Shown: positions 51,591 to 60,562 of the stretch, piece by piece
Layout: every line of letters starts with the position of its first letter
How positions within the stretch are numbered: position 1 is the stretch's first letter
Assembly: GCA_965369445.1 (NCBI GenBank)
Contig: CBDUQU010000001.1
Coordinates: 1 to 64,000 of the forward strand
Reading direction: 5' to 3'
Origin: SM23-73-3 sp965369445
GTDB lineage: Bacteria; Zixibacteria; MSB-5A5; SM1-73
DNA: 64,000 nucleotides
Translations under genes and position numbers: made by a program
Notes under the pieces: model-generated
Told to the model about the DNA's origin: nothing
The model's input: the letters and a program-made list of their open reading frames with translations, nothing else
Database searches by the model: none

Positions 51591-52616
51591 TCATAATAGG
51601 CTTTCCTGTGCCCCTTTCTCCCTGGTTATGCCCAAATGCTTGTATGCCAGCTCGGTGGCGGTTCTGCCCCGCGGGGTGCGATTCAAGAGACCCTCCTGAA
51701 TCAGGAACGGCTCGTATACCTCCTCGATGGTCTCCCCCTCCTCACCTACGGCCACCGCCAGGGTGTTTATCCCCACCGGGCCGCCCTTGAACTTATGGAT
51801 GATTACCTCCATTATCTTCTTGTCCATGTCGTCTAAGCCCAGTTCGTCCACGTCCAGCATCAGCAAGGCGTCGTGGGCAACCTGCCGGTCTATCTTTCCC
51901 TTCGCCTTGACCTGGGCATAGTCTCTCACCCGGCGAAGAATTCGGTTGGCCACCCGGGGAGTGCCCCTGGATCTATTGGCGATCTCCCGGGCTCCCTCCT
52001 TGTCGATGCTGACTTCTAATATCTTGGCCGATCTCAGAACGATCTTATACAGGTCCTCCGGCTGATAGAAATCCAGCCTCCCCACCACCCCGAATCTTGA
52101 GCGCAAAGGTGAGGTCAAAAGACCGGCCCTGGTGGTGGCTCCTACCAGGGTGAAGGGCTGCAGGTCGATTTTCACCGAGCGGGCAGATGGACCCTTCTCT
52201 ATCATGATATCTATCTTGAAGTCCTCCATGGCCGGATAGAGGTACTCCTCCACCACGTGGTTGAGCCGGTGAATCTCGTCAATGAACAAAACCTCCTTCT
52301 CACCTAAGTTGGTCAGAAGCCCGGCTAAGTCTGCCGGCCGATCCATCACCGGGCCGGAGGTAGACTTGATATTTGCATCCATCTCCCTGGCGATTATGTG
52401 GGCCAGCGTGGTCTTTCCCAACCCGGGAGGACCGCAAAATAAGACGTGATCCAAAGGCTCGCCTCTTTTCCTTGCTGCCTGGATGAAGATGCTCAGGTTC
52501 TCCTTGACCTTCTCCTGACCCACGAACTCGTCGAATTTCGTGGGTCTTAAGGTGACATCATATTCGAATTCATCTTCCAGCCTGTCCGGAACCGTGACCC
52601 TCTGTGGCAATGTCAA
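51591..52616 (-). CDS. ruvB: Holliday junction helicase RuvB
   Basis: A 341-residue AAA+ motor that drives branch migration with RuvA. Walker A is GPPGLGKTTLAH, Walker B is LFIDEIHRLNHVVEEYLYPAMED, and LVGATTRAGLLTSPLRSRF is sensor 1 with its arginine finger region. The C-terminal winged helix ends RTPRGRTATELAYKHLG. The start is TTG at 52616 or, more probably by spacing from GGAGAGG, TTG at 52610. It lies between ruvA and queH. Confidence 0.97.
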   Translation of the reverse strand: MTLPQRVTVPDRLEDEFEYDVTLRPTKFDEFVGQEKVKENLSIFIQAARKRGEPLDHVLFCGPPGLGKTTLAHIIAREMDANIKSTSGPVMDRPADLAGLLTNLGEKEVLFIDEIHRLNHVVEEYLYPAMEDFKIDIMIEKGPSARSVKIDLQPFTLVGATTRAGLLTSPLRSRFGVVGRLDFYQPEDLYKIVLRSAKILEVSIDKEGAREIANRSRGTPRVANRILRRVRDYAQVKAKGKIDRQVAHDALLMLDVDELGLDDMDKKIMEVIIHKFKGGPVGINTLAVAVGEEGETIEEVYEPFLIQEGLLNRTPRGRTATELAYKHLGITREKGAQESLL

Positions 52617-52723
52617 CCTCTCCGTTTGTCAATCTAACTACGTTGAAGCTTTCCTCTCCGACAATTTCTTTTCATCGTCCCGCAGCGCAAATCAAAAAAA
52701 AGATGTCGCCTCATCACTTCCTT

Positions 52724-53326
52724 TCACTTGGCATATTTCAACACCCTTTTTATCAACTCCTCCACAGGCAAAGTTTCCTTCGTCTCTTCAGTTACCTTGT
52801 CCAGCGCCCTCCTGGCATCAACTTTGGTGTAGCCGAGTGAGATCAGGGCCAAAGCTGCCTCGTCCACCGCCGGAGTTAATATGGCCTCTTCTTCCCTCAG
52901 ATCCTTTCTCTCACCTAAATCCACCTTGCTCAGTTTCTCCTTTAATTCCACGATCAACCGTTGGGCCTTTTTCTTGCCTACACCGGAGATGGCGGTCAAA
53001 ACATCTAAATCCTCCTGAAGAACAGATCTCTGAAACTCTTGCACTGAAATGCAGGAAAGAATGCTTAAAGCCATTCTCGGTCCTACTCCATTCACCCCGA
53101 TCAATAACTCAAAAAGTTCTTTTTCCGGCTTGGTGGAGAACCCATAAAGCTTAAGCTCATCCTCCCGCACGTGTTGATAGGTCAGAATCTTAACCATCTG
53201 GCCAGTCTCAACTAAACTACCGTAAGTTGAGACCGGGATGTTTACCGCGTACCCCACCCCGTTAACCTCCAAGATCAAGAGGGTAGGGTTTTTCTCAATT
53301 AGTTTCCCTTCCAGATAGGCGATCAA
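52724..53326 (-). CDS. ruvA: Holliday junction branch migration protein RuvA
   Basis: A 200-residue RuvA that binds the four-way junction and loads RuvB. The N-terminal OB domain MIAYLEGKLIEKNPTLLILEVNGVGY (the start is TTG, with AAGGA upstream) is followed by the tandem HhH region LLIGVNGVGPRMALSILS and TAISGVGKKKAQRLIVELK. The C-terminal domain III (DEAALALISLGYTKVDARRAL) contacts RuvB. It is followed by ruvB after about 107 bp. Confidence 0.97.
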   Translation of the reverse strand: MIAYLEGKLIEKNPTLLILEVNGVGYAVNIPVSTYGSLVETGQMVKILTYQHVREDELKLYGFSTKPEKELFELLIGVNGVGPRMALSILSCISVQEFQRSVLQEDLDVLTAISGVGKKKAQRLIVELKEKLSKVDLGERKDLREEEAILTPAVDEAALALISLGYTKVDARRALDKVTEETKETLPVEELIKRVLKYAK

Positions 53327-53802
53327 TTTTCTGTCCTTAAATATCTTCTTTTCGTTTCAGAATTCCAAGATTAAGCAATTCAAACTGAAAAATTGATTTT
53401 TTGCTTACCAGAACCTAACTTAAGTTAGGTTCTGGTACTACAACTTTAGGTTCTTCTCCAATTCAGTTGTCCGAATTTGGATCCATAGGACTAAAATTCT
53501 TTATAAGGAAAAGGTTCTTTTCGACTTAATGAAACTGACATCTCAAAGACCTCACCCCCTATCCCCCTCTCCATAAAATGGAGAGGGGGAACAAAGGGGG
53601 AGAGGTAAAAGAAAGCCTGTGGTTTTTTTAGTGGAAATAATATGACCTTGTGCATTAGCAACTCTTTTGGAGAAGACCTAAATTTTATAAACCGTTCAAT
53701 GATAGCCACTTATTTAGACACAAGTCAAAAAATCAGAAGAGTGTTGTCGCTACCGAATTCAAGATTTGACGTTTAACGGTTTTTGACCAAGCATAAAACA
53801 TA
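53327..53802. other. ruvC-ruvA spacer with a perfect 32-bp palindrome
   Basis: A gene-free stretch. 53406-53437 is a perfect 32-bp palindrome centred on CTTAAG (outermost bases TACCAG/CTGGTA). 53551-53606 is a CTCACCCCC-family inverted repeat. The palindrome lies 80 bp before ruvA and may be a protein-binding site, but no T-rich tail suggests termination. Confidence 0.75.
53551..53606. repeat. Palindromic dispersed repeat (CTCACCCCC family)
   Basis: CTCACCCCCTATCCCCCTCTCC and its inverse around ATAAAATG. It matches 15809-15860 and 57441-57485 in both arms. Confidence 0.65.
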
Positions 53803-54327
53803 TCAATCAGCAGACACTCTGGTAGACATTATGTAATTACGTCTGATTCTCTGAGCATGACACAAGGCTACGGCCAGAGCGTCCGCGGCATCCAGCGGCT
53901 GGGGCAGCTCTTTCAATCTTAAGAGCTTCTTCACCATGAACTGCACCTGGAACTTGGATGCATTTCCGGTACCCACGACGGCGGACTTAACCTCCTTGGG
54001 AGAATACTCACCTATGGGAAGGCCGGATTTGGAAGCGGCCAGAATGGCCACGCCCCGCGCCTGTCCCATTATCAATGCCGACCTTGCATTCTTGCTGTAG
54101 AAGGCCTGCTCGATGGCAAACTGTTGGGGGCAATGGTCCTCTATTACTTTGAGCAGCCCTTCGAAAATCTCCTTTAGCTTCTCCGGGAGCGTGCTGTGAG
54201 TACCAGGCTCGATGACCCCGCTTTCTATCAGGTCATTCTTGTCGCCATTCGAATTTATCAAACCGTACCCGGTGACTTTGCTGCCCGGATCCACGCCCAA
54301 GATTGTCACTCCGTCTTCTCTTCTCAT
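53803..54327 (-). CDS. ruvC: Crossover junction endodeoxyribonuclease RuvC
   Basis: A 174-residue RNase H-fold resolvase that cuts the Holliday junction made mobile by RuvAB. The first catalytic Asp is in ILGVDPGSKVTGYGLI. The next acid lies in FAIEQAFYSKNARSALIMGQARGV, and the last pair in PLDAADALAVALCHAQ. It follows yebC, the classical yebC-ruvC-ruvA-ruvB order, here split by a 475-bp repeat-bearing gap before ruvA. Confidence 0.96.
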   Translation of the reverse strand: MRREDGVTILGVDPGSKVTGYGLINSNGDKNDLIESGVIEPGTHSTLPEKLKEIFEGLLKVIEDHCPQQFAIEQAFYSKNARSALIMGQARGVAILAASKSGLPIGEYSPKEVKSAVVGTGNASKFQVQFMVKKLLRLKELPQPLDAADALAVALCHAQRIRRNYIMSTRVSAD

Positions 54328-54364
54328 TCTTCCTGTCGACTGAGAACTGCCAACTTCAAACTGA

Positions 54365-55114
54365 CTACGCGCTCATCTGCTCCATTATCTCGATGGCGAT
54401 ATCGAAGTTGGCATACACCTTCTGCACGTCGTCGTGATCCTCCAGTTCCTCCATCAGCTTGAGCATCTGCTCTGCCTGTCTGCCTTCCAGTTTGATGGTG
54501 GTCTGGGGGATCATGGTCAACTCCGCCTGGTTCATGGGTATGTTCTTTCCATCCAATGCTTTCCTGACTGCATCGAATTTCTCGAAGGGGGTTACCACCT
54601 CGAAGTAATCTTCCTCGGACGACATGTCGGAAGCGCCCGCCTCCAGCGCTATCTCCAACAGTTGATCTTCGTCCACCTTTCCCCTGTCCACCTGAATGAC
54701 GCCTCTCCTCTCGAACATCCACCCCACGCATCCCACCTCTCCTAAGTTCCCCCCGTGTCTGGCGAAGATGTTCCTGACGTCGGAGACGGCGCGGTTCTTG
54801 TTGTCAGTCAAGGTCTCCACCAATACCGCCACACCGCCGGGACCGTAACCCTCGTAACTGACCTGGTCGTAGGATACACCGGGAAGTTCGCCGGTTCCCT
54901 TCTTTATGGCCTTCTCGATGTTCGTTGCCGGCATGTTTGCCGCCTTGGCGGCCTGAACGGCGCTTCTCAGGCGGGCATTCGCGTCGCGATCTCCTCCTCC
55001 TTCTCTCGCGGCCACGGTAAGCTCCTTGATCAGCTTGGTGAATATCTTACCCCGCGCCGCGTCTGCCTTGCCTTTCTTACGTTTTATCGTGCTCCATTTA
55101 GAGTGTCCGGACAT
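54365..55114 (-). CDS. yebC: YebC/PmpR family regulator (TACO1-like)
   Basis: A 249-residue YebC. It starts SGHSKWSTIKRKKGKADAARGKIFTKLIKEL, the universal signature. GYGPGGVAVLVETLTDNKNRAVSDVRNIF (about 88-116) and the C-terminal DHDDVQKVYANFDI also match. YebC proteins act as ribosome-associated factors that relieve stalling at polyproline, and some regulate transcription. GAGGAGG lies upstream of the ATG. It heads the ruv cluster. Confidence 0.96.
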   Translation of the reverse strand: MSGHSKWSTIKRKKGKADAARGKIFTKLIKELTVAAREGGGDRDANARLRSAVQAAKAANMPATNIEKAIKKGTGELPGVSYDQVSYEGYGPGGVAVLVETLTDNKNRAVSDVRNIFARHGGNLGEVGCVGWMFERRGVIQVDRGKVDEDQLLEIALEAGASDMSSEEDYFEVVTPFEKFDAVRKALDGKNIPMNQAELTMIPQTTIKLEGRQAEQMLKLMEELEDHDDVQKVYANFDIAIEIMEQMSA

Positions 55115-55383
55115 ACTGACCTCCTCATCTCTTCTGAGTTTTCTTCTCTTAGCATCCCATCAGCCCCCTCTCTTTTCACTCAAAACCGAATCCGCCTGAA
55201 GAGGGCGACTCACAGCAGCGGACTGGTTTGTTCGTCCATTAAGTTAATACGCTCTCCGGCAAAAGGCAACACAAATCTAATCGCCTAAAAGTCGCTTGCT
55301 TGCGGGAGATTGGCATATCAGGAGGGAATATCGAGAAAACAGGTCACTCTACCAAGCAAAGCCAGAAGACAGTTGTACAAGTA

Positions 55384-55412
55384 TTGACAAATTGGGTTTT
55401 TTACCTGATATT
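55384..55412 (+). promoter_or_regulatory. Sigma-70-type promoter of the envelope-export cluster
   Basis: TTGACA (55384-55389), a 17-bp spacer and GATATT (55407-55412), about 80 bp before the LolA-like start codon. It is the best promoter match in the 376-bp spacer 55115-55490, which otherwise shows no gene. Confidence 0.65.
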
Positions 55413-55490
55413 CAAGAGACCGGGTCGTAAGATCGAAAGTTGAAACAACTTAATCAGCAAGAGAAGTATTATGATATGGAGGAAGGCCAA

Positions 55491-56267
55491 ATGAAATCAA
55501 AAACCTATATCATTTTCGCCCTTTTGTTTGGATGCTTATGCGCACAGACTGCATCCGCCCAGACCGACATAATTACTGCAGACTCCATCATCCACAGGGT
55601 TACCCGGACCATGAATCCGGCGCAATCTGAGGGCAAGATGCAGATGACCATAATGACCACCTCTAAAAAGACGCGCACGTTCGTTTATCTGACATACTCC
55701 AAGAATCACGGCGAGAAAACGCTGATGAAGTACTTGGAGCCCAGCCGGGTAAAGGGGCAGGCGATTCTGATGCTGAACAATGCGGACGATATCTGGGTCT
55801 ACTTCCCCCGCACGCGCAGGGTAAGGAAGCTGGCCACTCACGCCAAGAAGCAGAAGATGGAGGGGAGCGACTTCTCCTACGAAGACATGGGAGCGGGAGA
55901 TGCCTTCATCGAGGAGTTTAACTCCCGCCTTGTGGGGGAAGAGAAAAAGGAGGGACGGCGCTGCTATAAGCTTGAGCTGAAGCGCAAGCCAAAAAGCACC
56001 TCCGGTTATTCGAGACTGCTGATGTGGGTGGATAAGGAGAACTTCGTCCCGCTGGTAATGGATTACTATCACGATGACGATTCCACCCTGTTGGAGAAAG
56101 AGCTGGTGCTGAGCGACATCAAGTCAATCGACGGAATACCAACACCCATGCGGATGGTGATGTTCAACAAACTGGATAGAACCCAAACCAGCATGGAGTT
56201 TCTTGAGGTAACCTACGACGTGGATTTAGAGGACGATCTCTTCTCAGAAAGGGGAATGAAGAAATGA
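55491..56267 (+). CDS. Outer membrane lipoprotein-sorting (LolA-like) protein
   Basis: A 258-residue exported protein. The signal peptide ends TASAQ (residue 24). The body, a half-barrel, resembles the outer-membrane lipoprotein-sorting protein family related to LolA. It includes ADSIIHRVTRTMNPAQSEGKM, YLEPSRVKGQAIL, IWVYFPRTRRVRKLA and SDFSYEDM. This family often accompanies MMPL/RND transporters and is thought to carry lipids or lipoproteins across the periplasm. ATG at 55491 is chosen for GGAGG eight bases upstream. The stop overlaps the next start (ATGA). Confidence 0.88.
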   Translation: MKSKTYIIFALLFGCLCAQTASAQTDIITADSIIHRVTRTMNPAQSEGKMQMTIMTTSKKTRTFVYLTYSKNHGEKTLMKYLEPSRVKGQAILMLNNADDIWVYFPRTRRVRKLATHAKKQKMEGSDFSYEDMGAGDAFIEEFNSRLVGEEKKEGRRCYKLELKRKPKSTSGYSRLLMWVDKENFVPLVMDYYHDDDSTLLEKELVLSDIKSIDGIPTPMRMVMFNKLDRTQTSMEFLEVTYDVDLEDDLFSERGMKK

Positions 56268-57439
56268 AAAAGTTCCTCTGCGCAACTGTTCTTTCTTTTT
56301 TGCTGATCCCCCGAGCGACTGCTCAGGACCTGGACATCTATGGATATTTTGAGCCGCAATTCAATCTGATATCTATAGACGATGACTCCTATCAGCTTCA
56401 GTCCAACAAGCTGCGGGTGGATCTGAAAAGCTATCCCGGCGAGGACATAGAGTTCGGAGCGAACTTTGACTGGATAGTCTACCACGGAAAGCGCGACTGG
56501 AATTACTGGGATTTCATTCCGGAAAGGGTCACTTCTCTGTATCATCCTCTGAGGAGGTATCGTTACCAATTCAGCTTTGACGACCGCACCTTTCTGGACA
56601 ACGCTTACCTGCGCCTTTCTTTTCCTTCTTTTGATTTGATGATCGGAAAACAACAGATATCGCTGGGCACCGGTTATGCCTGGAATCCCACCGACGTTTT
56701 TAACGTCAAGGACCTGACCGATCCGACGTACGAGCAGCCCGGTCACAATGCTATCCGCGTTGACTGGCCGTTAAGAAACGGCTTCGGCATTCTGGCATTG
56801 TATTCGCCGGAATCTACCTGGGAAAATTCGGGAAAGCTTCTGCGTCTTAAAGGACGCCGGGGACACTTCGACTTCTCAGTCATCGGGGCGGAAACAGAAT
56901 GGGGCGTGACTGACTATGAATACCCTTCCTTCAACCTTTTCACCTCTCACAAGCGCCGGTTGCTTGGCGGCGACTTCGCCGGAGAGCTTCTCGGACTGGG
57001 CGCGTGGGGAGAGGCTGCCTATAATTTTGTTGGAGATTTCGAGGATTTTTGGGAGTTGTTGATTGGTGGTGATTATACGTTTGATTCGCAAGCTTACCTG
57101 ATGCTCGAGTTTTACCACCACTCACTCGGCAAATCTAATTACCGGGATTACGATCTAAATGATTGGCTCCGCTTTTTCTATCAGGAGCAGAAGAGCCTCA
57201 CCCGGGATCAAGTCTACTGCCTGATCCAGTATCCACTAACTGACTTAATCAAAATTGGCGGATCAACGCTCCTCAGCCTCTCGGACGGCAGCATTGCTCT
57301 GGTTCCCACAGTGCTCTACAGCTTTCAGGAAAATATCGAATTCACCTTGATCGGCAACGTCAACGTCGGCCAGGAGGGCAAAGCTTACGGTAGCAGCCAG
57401 GGACATAGCCTGCTTCTGCGGGGCCGGGTCTATTTCTGA
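56264..57439 (+). CDS. Outer membrane beta-barrel protein
   Basis: A 391-residue protein with a signal peptide (about 1-20, ending RATAQ) and alternating aromatic/hydrophobic strands, ending RGRVYF. The C-terminal Phe is the classic outer-membrane barrel signal. Strands such as DLDIYGYFEPQFNLI, EFGANFDWIVYHG and SFDLMIGKQQISLGTGYAWN are seen. It is translationally coupled to the LolA-like gene, and an MMPL transporter follows. Together they may be an envelope export path. The specific family is not identified. Confidence 0.8.
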   Translation: MKKFLCATVLSFLLIPRATAQDLDIYGYFEPQFNLISIDDDSYQLQSNKLRVDLKSYPGEDIEFGANFDWIVYHGKRDWNYWDFIPERVTSLYHPLRRYRYQFSFDDRTFLDNAYLRLSFPSFDLMIGKQQISLGTGYAWNPTDVFNVKDLTDPTYEQPGHNAIRVDWPLRNGFGILALYSPESTWENSGKLLRLKGRRGHFDFSVIGAETEWGVTDYEYPSFNLFTSHKRRLLGGDFAGELLGLGAWGEAAYNFVGDFEDFWELLIGGDYTFDSQAYLMLEFYHHSLGKSNYRDYDLNDWLRFFYQEQKSLTRDQVYCLIQYPLTDLIKIGGSTLLSLSDGSIALVPTVLYSFQENIEFTLIGNVNVGQEGKAYGSSQGHSLLLRGRVYF

Positions 57440-57440
57440 T

Positions 57441-57668
57441 ACCTCACCCCCTTTTCTTCCCCCTCTGTTTTATGGAGAGGGGTTCACCCTGCCCTTCGGT
57501 CCTGCCCTTCGGTCCTGCCCTTCGGTCCTGAGACCTCAGGGTCGAAGGAAGACCTCAGGGTCGAAGGAAAGGGATTTCCCTCGATCCTGCACTTCGTCCT
57601 GAGACTCAGTGTCGAAGGAAGATCTTCGGGATCGAAGGACACCCTGAAGGGGGAACAGGGGGAGAGGT
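57441..57668. repeat. Cluster of tandem and palindromic repeats
   Basis: It starts with a CTCACCCCC-family arm. A 13-bp unit CTGCCCTTCGGTC then occurs three times in tandem (about 57488-57528). A GTCGAAGGAAGACCTCAGG series and a CTTCGTCCTGAGACTCAGTG unit shared with 10185-10207 follow. It separates the barrel and MMPL genes without a stop in operon direction, but may attenuate expression. Confidence 0.65.
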
Positions 57669-57689
57669 TGACGAAAGGATGAATCAAAA

Positions 57690-60383
57690 ATGAGAGACAA
57701 ACTCCTTGCATCATGGGGAAGGTTTGCGGCGACCAAACCAGGATGGGTGGTGGTCGCAATGCTTGTCCTGGCCGTTCTTGCCGCAATTTCAGCGAGCAGG
57801 CTGACGGTGACCATGCGCTGGTCGGACCTGCTTCCCCTCGAAGACCCCATGGTGCAGGAATTCGACAGGATCATCCAGGAATACACCAACGCCTCCAACT
57901 CCATCATTGTTGTGCAGGGACCAGAACACCGGATCAAGGAGTTTGCAGAGACCATCGTGCCGGAGGTGGAAAGCCTCACCGAATATGTTGAGCGGGTGCA
58001 CTACAAGATCGACGAGGAGTTCCTGAGGCGCCACGCTTTCATGCTGGCCAAGGCAAAGGACTTGAAGAAGACAGTTAGAGTCTTCTCCGACGTGAATCTG
58101 ATTCCCCTGTTGACTCACATCAACGATAATTTCGAAGAGACTTATATCGCGGACGAGGAGGCGCTCTCCACCAAGCAGAAGGAGGATGAGGCCGTTCGCT
58201 ACCTCGACGGGTTGCAGTTCTGGTTGCAAGTAATGGAGAGATATTTGAGCAACCCGGGCGGAGCAACGAGTGTGCTGGCTGATTCTGCGGTGGATCGTTT
58301 CCTGCTTGGTGACCCCTATTTCATCTCCCAGGACAAGAACATCCTCCTGATCATGGTGGAACCCACCTTCTCCATAATGGACATCGAAGTGGCGGTAGCC
58401 TCTACGGATTCGATACAGGCCATCCTGGACAGAACGCTATCGGAGTTTCCGGAGGTCCAAGCCGGGCTCACCGGCAACATCCCCCTGCAGCGGGACGAGA
58501 TGGTCTACTCCATGAAAGACCTGAAGATGACCTCTGTGGTGGCGCTGGTCCTGGTATTGCTGTTTTTCATCCTCTCCTTTCGGATGTGGACCGCTCCCCT
58601 GCTGGCCGGTGTCAACCTCATCCTCGCCATCATCATAGCCGCCGGCGTCGGCGCGCTTTTCCTGGAGAGTCTCAACATGATGACCTCGATGTTCGCGGTG
58701 ATCCTCATCGGCCTGGGCATCGATTACTCTATTCACATCATCTCCGTCTATAACGAGCGCCGGGTCATGGGGGAGGACCCGCCAATGGCAGTGCAGCAGA
58801 CCCTGCTTCGTTCAGGTGCAGGCATTATCACGGGGGGCATCACCACCTCGGCGGCATTTTTTACCCTGATGATCGCCAGTTCCCGCGGCATCAAGGAGAT
58901 GGGTCTGATACTGGGCCTGGGCATCCTCAGCGCCATGATCACCACCTTAGCCGCCCTGCCCGCGTTCCTGGTCTTAAGAGAGAGGATCGTGGGACGAATC
59001 CGCCGGAGACCGCCGCGTCCGGTAAGTGTTGAGTTCAAGGTGCTGGAGAGATTTGGCGAGCTACAGGTTCGCAAGCCCGTATTGTTCTTAATCGTCGGAA
59101 TACTGCTGACAGGATTCTTCGTCTACCAGGCGCTGCATTCGAAGTATGATTACAATTATCTGAACATGGAACCTAAAGGGCTGGCTTCCGTCGAGCTGCA
59201 GGACGTCATGATCGAGGCTTTCGATCTTAGCCCCGACTTCGCCATGATGACAACCTCATCCATAGAGGAGTCAAGGGAAATCGCCGAGAAGGCCAAGAAG
59301 GTTGCGTCCATCAGCTTGGTGGAGAGCATATCCGAATACGTCCCCTCGGAGTCCCAGCAGCAGAAACGCCGCGTGCACCTAAAAAAGATTCGTCATTATC
59401 TTGAGACCAACACCGGCAACGTCAGTCTATCGGAAGACAATCTCCCTGCGCTATTAGAACAGCTGGAACGACTCGACATGAACATCTACGAACTGGCCCA
59501 GTTGTCCTTCACAGGCGGCCAGGACAAGGTTGACGCGAAATGCAAGCAGATAATCGGCGATCCCGAGAATCCGGATGATGAGAGCTCGATTCTCCAACTG
59601 GTGGACAAGCTCAGAGATGAGCCTGAGTCTGCCATCAGCGGGTTGAACCTATTTCAAGAGCAGTACAGACAGCCCTTGAGAGAGAAGGCTTACCAGATGG
59701 CGAATCCTGAAGCCATCGCTCTGGAGACGCTGCCCCAGACGATCAAGCAGCGATTTATGAACGAGGCCGGTGACAGGTTCTTAGTCACCATGTATCCCAA
59801 AGAGATGGTGTGGGATTTCGAATTTCTGCGCGTCTTCACCACACAACTGGAACGTATCGATCCAAGGATTTCCGGAACGCCTCCCCTCATGCTGCGCTTA
59901 ATCGACTACGTGGCAAGGGACGGACTCCGCGCTACCCTGCTGACCATTCTGGTAGTCCTCTTGTTTCTGTGGCTCGATTTTCGCAGCCTGAAGTTGGCAC
60001 TCATGGCGATGATACCTCTCGTCGCCGGCGGCTTCTGGATGGTCGGCCTGATGAAGACCTTCGGCATGATGTTCACCATGGTCAACCTGATGGGCATTCC
60101 CATGATCGTAGGCATCGGCATCGATGACGGGGTGCACCTTCTGCACCGCTACCGGATTGAAGGATTCACCAAAACCCCTATAGTTCTGAAAAGCACCGGA
60201 AAAGCCATAATGATCACCTCGTTGACCACCATGGCGGGGTTCGGCTCCCTTATGCTGGCTGAATACCGCGGTTTTGTTAGCCTGGGTGCTCTTTTGGTGC
60301 TGGGGGTTTTCGCCTGCTTTATCACCACCGTGCTATTGCTGCCCGCAATAATCGGAATCATGACCCGTCGCGGCAAGTCGTGA
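57690..60383 (+). CDS. MMPL/RND family transporter (HpnN-like)
   Basis: An 897-residue inner-membrane exporter with two six-helix halves and two large periplasmic loops. After helix 1 (VVVAMLVLAVLAAISASRL), the first loop covers about 40-265. Helices 2-6 include LIGLGIDYSIHIISVYNERR. The second half repeats this with FMVNLMGIPMIVGIGIDDGVHLLHRYR (about 800-826), the proton-relay Asp motif. Such proteins move hydrophobic lipids (HpnN moves hopanoids). The nearby LolA-like and barrel proteins and the HpnA-like epimerase fit a lipid cargo, but no squalene-hopene cyclase is seen. Confidence 0.9.
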   Translation: MRDKLLASWGRFAATKPGWVVVAMLVLAVLAAISASRLTVTMRWSDLLPLEDPMVQEFDRIIQEYTNASNSIIVVQGPEHRIKEFAETIVPEVESLTEYVERVHYKIDEEFLRRHAFMLAKAKDLKKTVRVFSDVNLIPLLTHINDNFEETYIADEEALSTKQKEDEAVRYLDGLQFWLQVMERYLSNPGGATSVLADSAVDRFLLGDPYFISQDKNILLIMVEPTFSIMDIEVAVASTDSIQAILDRTLSEFPEVQAGLTGNIPLQRDEMVYSMKDLKMTSVVALVLVLLFFILSFRMWTAPLLAGVNLILAIIIAAGVGALFLESLNMMTSMFAVILIGLGIDYSIHIISVYNERRVMGEDPPMAVQQTLLRSGAGIITGGITTSAAFFTLMIASSRGIKEMGLILGLGILSAMITTLAALPAFLVLRERIVGRIRRRPPRPVSVEFKVLERFGELQVRKPVLFLIVGILLTGFFVYQALHSKYDYNYLNMEPKGLASVELQDVMIEAFDLSPDFAMMTTSSIEESREIAEKAKKVASISLVESISEYVPSESQQQKRRVHLKKIRHYLETNTGNVSLSEDNLPALLEQLERLDMNIYELAQLSFTGGQDKVDAKCKQIIGDPENPDDESSILQLVDKLRDEPESAISGLNLFQEQYRQPLREKAYQMANPEAIALETLPQTIKQRFMNEAGDRFLVTMYPKEMVWDFEFLRVFTTQLERIDPRISGTPPLMLRLIDYVARDGLRATLLTILVVLLFLWLDFRSLKLALMAMIPLVAGGFWMVGLMKTFGMMFTMVNLMGIPMIVGIGIDDGVHLLHRYRIEGFTKTPIVLKSTGKAIMITSLTTMAGFGSLMLAEYRGFVSLGALLVLGVFACFITTVLLLPAIIGIMTRRGKS

Positions 60384-60399
60384 ATTGCTGTCGGGCGTC

Positions 60400-60427
60400 G
60401 TAGGGGCGATTCATGAATCGCCCCTAC
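60400..60427. repeat. Perfect 28-bp palindrome
   Basis: GTAGGGGCGATTCA and its exact complement. This GGGGCGATTCATGAATCGCCCC core is a common dispersed motif in bacterial genomes. It lies just after the MMPL stop and may end transcription, though no T-tract follows. Confidence 0.8.
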
Positions 60428-60562
60428 AGCTCTGATCTTCTTTCCAACAAAAGGACGCAAACATCGAGCAAAAAACGCTTGCCTGGCAGAAGGAAACATG
60501 GTTATTTAAGGCCATACAAAAGGGCATGACAGAATAGTCGTCCGATCATGGGGGAGGGTAAG

